From Campylorhamphus procurvoides (Eukaryota; Chordata; Aves; Passeriformes; Dendrocolaptidae), in contig WBMV01006503.1 in NCBI GenBank assembly GCA_013396655.1, positions 1,007,896 to 1,071,895 on the forward strand: a stretch of DNA of 64,000 bases, written 5' to 3'. Shown here one piece after another: positions 51,601-63,600 of the stretch; position 1 is the stretch's first letter; every line of letters begins with the position of its first letter. Both the position numbers and the translations under genes were made by a program. Under the pieces are notes generated by a model. It worked only from the letters and a program-made list of their open reading frames with translations, was not told where the DNA came from and did no database searches.

Positions 51601-54600
51601 TCGATTCAGCCCTTCTTTTAACTGGGTTACAGCACTACATGATTTGTCCCAGTATCCACCAACCTGTAGAAATTTCCAAGAATTACACGATGAACAACAT
51701 TTATAATTCCCTGCAACTTGCCCAGCATCATAAATTTGTTCAGTGTGTTGCAGCCAGGAAATTATAGGGGGTAATCATTAGTACCTTCAAAGCAGAATTT
51801 AGAATTCAGCCATGGGAGTTGCATTGGGTTTTTTCTCTGTCATTTGACTCTTAGTACACAAAAGCACTGTCAAATTCTTAGAAGCTTGCTGACTTCCACG
51901 CCATGATGCAGTGCATTACTGTTTACAGTTCTCAAAAAGGGAGAGATTTATTTGATTAAACTTGTACCGTCAATTATTTGCTCTCAACAACTTGGGCTGG
52001 GTCTTTGAAAAACTTGGTCTGGACCAGGTGTTCTTTCATGGCTGTTTGTTTAGGGTTTTATTGAGGAAAGGTTCTAAGTGACAGAAGCCAGAAAGTATAC
52101 TTCTAAGCATGTAAGTAATTGGTGTGCAGAGATTAATTATTCTAACTGACCTCAGCTCACATCTGCTGTTTCTGACTAATGGCTCTAGAGATGCCTGCTG
52201 TTTTGGCAGAAACTACTGTTAATCTGGGCCAACAAACCATTTTTTCTTCATTCATCACAGCTAATTTCATGGCTATTTGTCTCCATGTTCTACTGAAGTC
52301 TTGCAAATCTGGCAAGTTGTCAGTCTAGTCTTAAGTATTGCAGTGGGGTAACAAAATTCAAAAGAGGGGCTCGATCCAAGAAAAAAATCCGTAAGCGATT
52401 ACAGATTGATATTTGTTTCTTCCTTTCCCCCCTAGACTCAAATCTCTGATCTCTTTTTTTCAGTTTCTAACAGACAAAACATCCATCTGCATCTCAAATA
52501 TCCTCAGCTCCCCTCCAATCCTCCCACAGCCAGGTGTATCTTCAGAGCAATGGTTCAGAGTAAGACACAACGATTAGGTCATGAATAATCCATAACTGTT
52601 CGTGCCTGAAGATGTAATACAACAAATCAAGTCCTTATGGCCCTTTCTAATCTAGCCTTACTTTTAGGAAGCAAACACAGCATGTCTTCTGGACATTTTA
52701 CATGAGAGGGTCACAAAATTAATGTCTTAGAAAAGCATGGTTAAGTGGCAAATTTTGCATCATAATTAATGGAGCTAAAGAATGACTCTTTCTAGAAGAG
52801 ATTCTATCAATGGTTGCACTGAGGCACCCTGGACAGCCTTTCAGATAAGTCTCTTTCTCTTCACCAGCACCAAGGCAAACCATGTTAGACTGGTCTTTAA
52901 CTGAGTTGCTTAAATTAGGTCTCTGAAACTACAGGGTATCTGTATGCCCAGAGCTCCCTTCAGTTACATATGTGTGATTTCATAAACCCTAATTCACAGA
53001 TGCAGAGAAGAACTAGGGAAAGAACAGAGAAACCTTATTAAAGGACAGGATTATATCTGGGAGTAGGCAAATAATACCTTTTACTAAAGACAAGTTTGGG
53101 TACTTCAGCGGCTTAATGAAAATGTGCAGCTATCAAAAATGTACAGTATTTTTCAATACCTATAATATTCTTCCAACCTGTCTTTACATTAGTGTAAATA
53201 ATGTCCACTTTCTAATACAGTAAAGCTAAAAATGCTATGAAGTGGAAAAATTCCTGAACTCCACTACTCCCTCACCACTGAGATTTTTTTGCCTTGACAG
53301 AGCTGGGAAAGAAAAGGTGTTTTTACTTAAGATCTTAAACTCTGTGGCAAATAAAGGAACCTTCAGATAAATCATTCTTACCCTGGCAAACTCCATGGGT
53401 TTAGGAAGGAGGCACATAACCATGACATCAAACCGGACATCACAAACAGTCTTCAACCACTTAGTAACAAACTGAGGTTTGAGCTTTTCAACCAGGCTAC
53501 CAACTTCATCATCCATCATGTAAGCTGTAGAGTGAAACCACTGGAATACCATGCTAACCAACCTTGCTAAACTCTCTGTGGGTGTGTTCTCACTGGGAGT
53601 GCAAAGGCTCACCTGGAAGACAGAAAGACAAACACAAATTATATAAATACATAAAACATACTAGATAAAATGACAAATCAAGAACTTCCAAAAGCAATTC
53701 CAAAAGATGTCTACTTCATATAATAAGGGATCTTCACTTTGCAAAAAGATTCCTATTTTCATTTTTTGTCCTCACTTAGGGTGTGAATATGAGTTTCAAG
53801 TCCTTCAAAGTACAGTCTCCATTGTTCTGCTTCACTACAGGTTAAATTTTAGGTGTTTGCTTCTTTGTGCTTATCTCAGTTGAGCATTGGTTCAAAGGCA
53901 GTATCAGCTGGCAGCCTTTTTAATAGGAACTCTTGAGCCCTATCCAGTTTCTAGATGAAAGATATTCATTTATAAAAGAAAACAGCAACCCATGATTTCT
54001 CACAACCTGTGCAGTCATCTCTGCCAATACACACTACAGAGAGATCAAGAGATTTTACAAGAATAGAATGGAGTCAGCAAGCTCTTCCTCCCTATCAACA
54101 GTACATGTGTACAGTATAACAGCACAAATGTACAGTATAGCAAAACCTTTTCTGTTCTCATTTCAGTTCTACTTCTAGAAACAAAGCCCTTCAGTCTTTA
54201 TAAAGCATCATTTGAAACAGAATAGATGAATATGGCACAATAAACAAAGTTTACAATAATAAAAGCCTTTAACTCTAAAACATTAAGCAACAAAACCCAC
54301 AACACATCAGCAAAATATGAAGTTCATTGATATATCCACTTGAAAATGCAGAGCAGCTTTGTTGGCACTCTAGAATTCCACAGCTATCACCTCACCATGC
54401 AGAGTTCCTGTCTCTGTTCAGATTACAGATGAGGGTCCTGCTATTCCCTGCTGCTGGGTGACTGAAGAGAGAGCCTGAGAGCTCAAAGTGAATTGGAAAC
54501 AGCCTGAGAAGGAGAATTCTCCTTAAGGGGAATTACAGAATGCAATTTCTGAGGATCTATCAGGCTGCAGCCTGGCCTGCTCATGAACTGACCAGCATCA

Positions 54601-57600
54601 GTCCTGCTTATTTTGGAATAATCTCTGCTAGCTACTGTGAGGGATTAAAGCAGCAGGTCTTCATTCTGTCAACCTACACCAGGTGAATCAGCTGGAGTTC
54701 ACTGACTGATCCAGACAGACCAAGCAAAATGCAGGAAAGAATAGCAGCACATTAAACCTCCTCCAGCCTTTCACAGTTAAGAGAGAAAGTTGTGCTTCCA
54801 GAGTGATGCTGAAAGGTGAAAAATAGATTTTTAGGGCATTGCCTTTTAAAGTTAAAATAATGACACTCAGCAAGGGGCACCTGTGAGCAGAAGCTGATGG
54901 CACATAGAAAGTCAATTAAAAAACAGAGAATGAATAATTCTGTTCCACACTCTACACAGGAGTCAGAGGCAGTCAACAGCTGCACCCAAACTCGTTATGA
55001 AATCAGCAAGGCTGTCAGCTTCACAGAACAACTTTCTGCTTACAAATCAGAAAAGATTCCAACTAAAGCCAAGAGGTGGGGGAAAAAAATTAGATAAAAC
55101 TGAGGCTTCAGAAAGTAAAGGAGTGAACCAGGAAGAGTGAGAGAAGAAAGCAAGAATTTCTCACCAAGAACCATATTCCAAACTGACTCAGGAGGCGTTG
55201 ATCATGCTTGTCATCATCTTTATTATCAAAGTCCGTGTTGTCCAGGGAGTGATGGGAAGAGGAGAGGCCCATCTGCCTCCTGCGGTTGAGTTCATGCTCC
55301 CTCTGCTCAGCATGAAACTCTGCTTCCTTCAGCAAGCTATAAAACAAGCCTATGGTCAGTGAATGCAGCCTTCCTGCACTGGATACAGATACCTAATCAA
55401 GAAGTTGAGGCATTTGATGTCATCATTTTCCTGAGAACTGTAACAAAATCACATCAGATTCTAGGATTCAAGGCTGACAGGCTCATACGGACAGCACTCA
55501 CAGCTTGTCCTCTGATAAAGCAGCAGGAGCTCAGCACCCCTGCTCTGCACTTAGCCCAGTGAAACTAAAATCCACTTGCACAAGATCTGCAGGCAATATT
55601 TACATGAAAGCCCCATCCTCCTTTTCACACTGATGCCTCACTGATGCTGCCATATTACCTGATCACAGCTTCCACAGTACACACAAGCTCCTCTGCCCCA
55701 CACTCCCGGGTGTTGATAGGGGGAGGTGAGGTCTGGTAAAGGTGGGTTTCTGCGGCTGCCCCAACTTCGCTGCTGTGGTGGTTCGAGTGGCACCTCTTGC
55801 AATAGCGCACCGGCCTGTTCCCGTGGCGGCCACAGCAGCCCGCTGAGAAGCACGTGACAACAGCTCTTCTGACATGTGAGCTGCAGTTCTGAAAGATAAA
55901 ACAGATTTCATCAGGCCACAAGTATGGGGAAAGGGAACTGAAAACATGGATGAAAGTCAGCACTGGGGGACCGGCTCTAGTGTTGGCAATTTCCAAAATC
56001 ACTATATATAAGCACAATTGTGTGTAAACTCCTGATGTCAGGTATCACTGACCTTCCTGAAAAATAAATTCAGGATTAAATGCTGAGGCTGGACTTACAT
56101 GTCACGGCTTCTCTTCCTTTGGAGCAGACCAAACTGACATATAAGTCATCAACCTCAACCTTCTGGCTTGGAGCAATCTCTAAAATTAACACCTGCTTAT
56201 GCTTCAGAATGTCTTTTTAAATTACAAGCAGCAACAAGCAGACCCTTAGGAGTGTGAAAAAAGTGGTGCCACCCATGCCACTGTTTATGCTATGTAAGGA
56301 TCTGACTTATCATAGGTAAGTGACCAAGCCTCTGAAATAGGTGCTACCTTCACTTTTGCCATCTGGTAATCCAGCCCAAAATAAAAGCTTTCTTTATCAC
56401 ATGAGAACTAGACTATGTTATTCACTGTATTTCTTGCTATTAAAGTGTTATTAAAACACACTAGCTCATATGTGTTGCAAGCAGATTCTTTTTGTCAGCA
56501 GTCTTTTTAGAGCCAAGCACTGAAAATGTTTAAAAAATACGCATTGTACGATATGCTTTTTGTCCAATTTAGGATTAATCCAAGACTTCCAGGAGATAAG
56601 AAGATATATATAAATGCTTAGATTTAAAATTCATCTCTTGTTCTATCCTCTTCATAAGCAGAGTTATAGAATACAAACTGAGCTCAACTGCGTAACTGAA
56701 TTGCTTTACCAACTACCACTTCAACTAAAACCTACATATCAAATCAAACATTGGGAGGTTTAACAAAAAGAAACCTTGCGGCTGAATCATTCCCATCCAC
56801 CAACAAATGCATTCATGGATAAATTGTGAAATTTTGAAATGATACAAAGAAGAACACATTACATAGTAATGGAATGACATCACACACAACATCGAATCAT
56901 GCCCTTCACACAAATGGCTGAATCTTACCTTCTTCTGACATATAGCAGAAATTTCAGCTGTAAGGGGAAGGCATACAAAACATGAACACAAAATGACGAT
57001 CTTTCTGTTTTACTATGGCAGCCATGGGAAAATGGACTTACTGCAAGGAGGTCTCCGACACTAAACTTGTGTTTTCATATACTATTGAAACCTCTAAGCC
57101 TGCTGGACAGCACATGGTAGGATGCTATACCTAGGCCTATGGCTGTTTCTACACTGATATGCAATAACCTTGGTTCATTAAGTGTCATGTGCTCTGCAAC
57201 CCATCCACCTTCTGCCTATGCTTCTGCCACAGGGGCAGACTTGTACAAGTACACCTTGTAGGCACACTACATGGCATGCTGTAGGAAACACGGCTTAGAT
57301 ATGCCTACACTGCTTGTGAAAGCTCATGGGATAAAAGAGCAGTGAATATGGATGAAGCAGCCACTATGTCTATGGCACATAATTTCATAGTGAAATGTCT
57401 GCAGGTTCAACTTGTAAGCAATAGCTATTCCATCTGTTTCCCTGGCAACATACAATTCAGTAAATTTAAGTGGCTGATTAAAAGGAAGTACTTCCCTTAA
57501 GTAAATAAAATATTCTTAATCTGGATAACATTTCAACTAAAAGCAGACAGCAAAAAAATCTCAACTGCTTAAGAATTTTCAATTTGCAGAGCAAAGAGAT

Positions 57601-60600
57601 GGGCAGTGTCTTCATTCTGTCCCTTAAAGGGTTATTTTAGACAAGATGCTGATTAGTCTGTCAACAAGCTCTGTCTGCACTCTAGTAGATAATAAAATAT
57701 CAGGTTCTCTCACTGGCCAAAGGACAATGATTGGATCAATGACTGGATCATTGAAAAACATTTTGTGTCTTTTTCTGATATCCTTTGCAGGCTCATGTCA
57801 GAGATTTTCAGAAGCTTCAAGAGCTTTCAAATCAGACCCAGGTTACTGAAAGAACCAGACCCTTTTTACTGGACATTAGTGTGGTACACAAGTACTTTCT
57901 AAGAACTTGGCCCCAGTTGTGACTGCTTCAAGATTTGAAAATTGTCAATTATCTCTGTTTCCTCACTCATAAAGAGTTGTATAGTATTTGACATAGAGGA
58001 TTAGTCAATTTTTCATAGTACTTTAAGGACATTAAGCAGTATTAAGGACAAGCTACTTTAAAATTCTAAAAAACCCTTTTGAACAGAATGCAGCATTTCA
58101 AATAATACAGTACGCAGAAATATCAGATGTATAGATTTGTACAACTATGATTAGTTTGTACCTACCCTTAAAATACCTCTTACCTTGTGGCAGAAGAACA
58201 TCAATCAACCACTCACTGTGATCCCTATAAAAATTATATATATATATATATAATTAGCTTTCTATTTCTGTTTATATATGCATTTATTTTTCGCACATAG
58301 GAAACTGAGATAAATTAATGTGGTAGGACTGACATTATTCTGAAGCTGCTTTTTTCAAATGTAGTTTTATAAATTGCATGCTGCTTTATATTACATCTCT
58401 TTGTTGTGCCTGTCTTATTAAATTACCACTTTGCTGATGTTGGTCACCATGTTCAAAGCTTTCAAAAATTACTTCTTAGACATAAATTTATCAAATTAAA
58501 ATAGTGTATGCCCTGAAAGTCTGACAGCTAAGAAATGACAGTGAAGAACAACCGATGAACATAGAAAAAAACCTAAAGTACCACTACCATCTTCCGTGAG
58601 AGTCCTTAGAAGTCATGCTTCTCCTGAATTCAATTACTTTTTCCTGCAGCCTTAAGCCAATGATGATTTAAAAACCCTAAGGTGAAATGTAATTGCTTTT
58701 CCCATAGCTCACGTGATATAAAGTTGTCTTAAACTGGGGAGAAAAAACACTCATGTAGGTTCTGAACTACCTGTAACTTTGTCCATTTCAAATAAAGATT
58801 GGCACTCCCTGCAAGTATTAGTAGATTTTGTAATCTAATGCAAACCATATTAGCAATTTAAAGAAAAAAAAATCAAAACCAAAACCCAACTGAGGTTAAT
58901 TCATCTCAGGTTATATTCATTCCAAGTACTGGCCAATCCTGTATCAATTTCTTTGATCTCTGCTGCTTTAAAGTATACCTTAGAGAATAATGCGAAATAC
59001 ATGCTACAGGAAAGTAATGAAGTCACTGTGAAAGAGCTTTCACTGTAATGTTTTGCTTTTAATGACAACTAATGGATGAGCACAAAAGACCTTTCATAAG
59101 CAAAAGCTTGTACAATAATGAAGTTCCCCTATTATAGTCAATGCATCCCACAGTATCTATTCATTCAGAGATCTCAACTTCAAGACTCACTTCTGTTTAA
59201 GTTAGGTGAAAATGCTGACCCTGTGAGGTAATTTTCTGTAATCCTTACCAAGTGGCAGTGTGCTCTATATATTTCAACAGGTTTATCTATGTAAATTATA
59301 TGCTAATCATACTAAAATTAAGCAAAACTCCAGAGTTCTGAATTCTGGAGTCTGACAATACGTGATCATTTCCCAGCTCTTAGCTTACCTACCCTGCAAT
59401 TCTCTGGCTGCATTCTTCACAAAGATATAGGGGAGGTGGCTTATCACCCAAAGCCACAGACAAGGATGGGTCAATGCACATCTGAAACATGGAGAAGGAA
59501 AAGAATTAACACATCTGTTCACTGAAGCTCACTGAAAAAGTTCAACATATTAATACTAGGCCATACAACATAACACAGCTTTGATATGTGTTGAGAGCAA
59601 CATTCTGAAAGATGGTACTCAGCATGTGGCATACAAGATCTCAAATTATTTCTAACAAAGAGAGGGACGTAGATGAAAAATGAGAGCCTCTAAGAAATAG
59701 AACATACTTCAGGATCAGTATTACCACTGTCTGAAAGACAGGTATGTTGTGTTATATACTCACATTGCATATTCACTATTGATTTCTAATTTTTTCACCT
59801 CCAAACAGACAGTCACTGAGAGGATCCATTGTTTAGGACAAGGTAATGTAAAAGTCCAGATTTTTCTCTCTCAGTAACGCCTCTTCCAGCAAAATCTAAT
59901 TTTCAGTCATCACAGTTGTTAATATACCGCACAACTGCAGTGACAGAACAAAGACTCACAGTTCCCTTGGCAACACAGGTCCTCTTTGTCTTGCATTAGC
60001 TTTTATCCTTTCACATTAGTCAGTTACAGAAAACAGTTACAGTTAATAGCCAGTTACATACACATTTGTTAAAGTGTTTTGTACTACTAAGGAAACACTG
60101 AACAGTATTATGCATACTAATACTAATACAATATCCTAACCACTTTAACGAAAATGTTTCTTACTCCATTCAAGTGCAAGACCTTATTTATGAGACAAAT
60201 GCTTCCTTGAACGTTTCTCATCTTTGTTAACCAAATTTACATTCATCTATCCAAGACAGAACAGGTTGCATTTTTTTGAGTGATGACTGATCAAGACTGG
60301 CTCTGTCAAAATTAGGATAAGAGATCATTCAAAAATATTCAGGTATTTCAACTGCAAAGCTTCCAACTGTACTTTTTTGATATTTTGCTCTATTGAGTTA
60401 CTAATCTGAATCTAGTGATCACTACAACATGAAGCGACACCTTTCAGCAATTCCCCTATGAAAGGGGGATCATTGAGGATCACTGGAATGGGCAGGAAAG
60501 TGGTCCTTTGCAGGACTTTCGATATGGTTGTCACCATTATGCCCTACCAGCATCAGAACCTGTGAAAAAGGCTCACAGAAGAACTGTTTGGCTCAGGAAA

Positions 60601-63600
60601 TTGTGCCAGTGTATGAACTGATGCCAGGAAGATTGTTAGTATCTACATATTTAGTTAGATACAAAGCAATAATCAGGAGACCTAACTGTAGTATGCTCTG
60701 GACTTGGCAGGTTGTTCCTGCTTCTGCCGTCAAATTGTACTATGACTCTGGTCAAACCTTTTAACATCTTTATTCTGTGTGTAAACAGTAAAGATACAAT
60801 TTACCTCCCTCAAGAGAGCTGCAGAAGAAGTAAGTAAAGTTTTTTTTGCTTTTTGTTTTAGGCAACATTCCAAGCAAAGAACCACAATCAGAGCAGGTGG
60901 AGTTTACGCCCTCGACCAAGATACCAAGTTACATGTACCTATGTAACTGAAATAATGGTTCCTGTTTACAGTAGCATTTGTTCACATATTTATATACATG
61001 TATGTGTGCAGGAAGATATTCAGACGGATTAGCCAGGAGCCAGCTCAGAACTTATAAAGTGCTCTACAACCATCCCCATGTTTTATTTCAAGATTTGGCC
61101 TACAGTAGTTGCAGGAGAGACCTCATCTTGCTTTAGGCAGCCAAAGAACACGTTCACAGAGGTCTGACCCCCGTGGTCTCAACAGGTTTTGCTGTTTCCT
61201 TAGCTCCTGCTCTTGGTCACCTGCACACAACCACAGCATATAGCTGGTGTAAAAGTGCAACCTCTCACCCCTCAGACACTGGGTTTGACCCCTGAAGTAA
61301 CAGTGTACCTTCACAGCTGGTTTGTTAATCGCGTTATGGCATTCAATGTGCTGGCAGTGAATAGGATTCCAGGCTGCAAAACCAAAACACAGCTGGTTAA
61401 TAAATGGAGAAGCGATATTTATATTCTTTGTGTCTAACTATATCAACAGAGAACAAGATCCTCTTGTAGTAAGAACTATACAAATATGAGTAATATACAA
61501 ATAGCCATTCCTCAGGAAGCTTAATAATTGCAATACACAACTTGAACATACATGCCTACTGACTTATTTATAATATAATGAAATGAACCATGGACTCAGC
61601 AAAGAAATGGAAAAAGACACACATTCCTGTTGCAGACCCTTCCTGATCTCACAACATCTTGATTAATTAACTATCATTCTGCTGTAGGAGCAGGATGGTA
61701 GAAGCAGCTGAGTAAATTCAGTAACATTCCCAGGCAAAATGAAAACACAGCTAAAACAAAGGAAAACTAGTCCAGTGATTGAAGGAGCCTTAGCTTTGTA
61801 ATGACAAGTAAACAACATAGAGATGCTCAAGTGGCATCATTTGGATGCTCCAGAGGATGCCCCCAGGTAAAAATACCATACAACTGCAGATAACACTCAT
61901 CCCATTCTGGGATACATTAACAAAAAACTCACATATAGGGAAAAAAAATCCAGTCTATCCAGTGTTCCTAACAGTTCACATATCACGCTTAGTTTACAGA
62001 CCTGCTTTCATGGAAGAAGTGATGCAGAGCAGTACATAAAGAATTATCTTTTTAAAAGAAGTCAAAAAAGTCTATCAACCCTTCAGTGAAAAGATTTAGT
62101 ATAGATCACACAAACTTCCATCAGGAACATTCAGGATGCACTTAACTTGGTCTATGGGGTCTTCTAATGTTTCTTCCAACCCTTCATTTTTATAATTTCA
62201 AATGTTACATTCTGGTCCAGAAATTTTAAAAGTAACCAAAACATATGCCATATGACAGAGATTATTTGAAACAGGTTGAGAAAGGCATGCAGGGAAAGCA
62301 ATTAATGAGTGGACAGCCTCCCAGGCAGCACCCCTATCCCATCAGTATCACTGGGGCGTTTGGTGGACAGAGGACTTTGCACCATCCACCTACTCAGCTG
62401 CAGCTGCATTGCTGGCTTTGTCTCTCATTTTCATCCTGTAATGAACCTTGAGAAATTATCTATTATACTGACCGCACCTGACATCAGCTGACTTTGACAG
62501 TAACAACCAGATAAGGAGCCTTAGCAACAGCAGCCGTGTCAGCAACTGGCACAACAAAAATAACTATAGCAATAATTGAAAGTAACATAAACCAGAACCA
62601 TTATAAGGCCAAGGCAGCAGTTTCACAGACCATTTGGAACAAACAGAGTGTTTCCTGTCCCTTTTCCCGTTCTGGTTTGGTTAATATTGGAAGTAAGACA
62701 ACATAATTACTAGCAACAATCTGAGTTTTCATTTTTCATAATATCTTTTGAAAAAGTAGATAAATTGATACTGTATATACTTAAGAAAGTACAACTTAAC
62801 AAACAAAAAAATTCAAAACACAATGTAGAACTGTAAACACGTGACTTTAACATACTTCTGATCATTTATTTGTTTTGACCTATACAAAACCAGCTGCACT
62901 GACCTGTGTACTGCAGTCCTCTGTACTCACTGATTGCCCCAGGGGGTTTTAAATTGGGCCAATAGTGAAATAACATTTGTACTGCTGGAGGTTTAACTTG
63001 AGATGGTCCATAGGCTATCACATATAGCAAATCCTAAGGAAAGACATGCAAAAAATTTTTATTTTTGCAAGGTAACAAACCACAATCCAAAATAATACTT
63101 GTTTTCAAAAATATCTGAACACACGAAATTAATACATTTCATGACCTACTGAATTTCTTTTGTAGCTCTTACAGACAGATGAGATGACTAACTTCAGTGC
63201 TTCTAACTTTGATCAGAGCATGCAACAGCTACCACCCACCCTGCAATGTACTAACATAGCGCAAAGTTAAGCCTCTGTCTAGCCACGGAGCAAAGAGGTG
63301 TGATACAGATAAATAACTGGATCCAGAGCAGATTCAGGAGATGACAATACTCAGAAACAGTTCTCATAAAAGTCCAGTCCCACACTGAGAACACTGCTCA
63401 TTATTAAAATTTCTGCTAACTGGAGCCACAACCACATGGTACTTAGGAAATTGAGCTCTGTTCTACAAAACATGGAACTCCCTCTATAAAGTAGAAATTA
63501 GAGGGGCCTTCCTCTCCATTATCCAGAGGGAGGATTGGATATAAAGATCATTTATAACTTCTTGGCACACAGTCAGTTCAGCTTTCAAGCCATCTGGTTT

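Larger units (their letters stand above)
55889..59392 (-). other. UNC79: UNC79 introns around microexons E5 and E6
   Basis: Three introns of 1.0-1.2 kb isolate the 29-nt and 41-nt exons. The only distinct element is the TA microsatellite at 58235-58252. Confidence 0.65.

Noticed and set aside
57100..57420. Stretch with scattered inverted words (ggcatgctgtagg, cctacactgctt) suggesting an old DNA transposon
   Set aside because: No terminal inverted repeats or target duplication could be defined.
62150..62200. CR1-like 3' end (cttctaatgtttcttccaac)
   Set aside because: Only the word tcttccaaccctt resembles CR1; the octamer tail is absent and similarity is too short to support.
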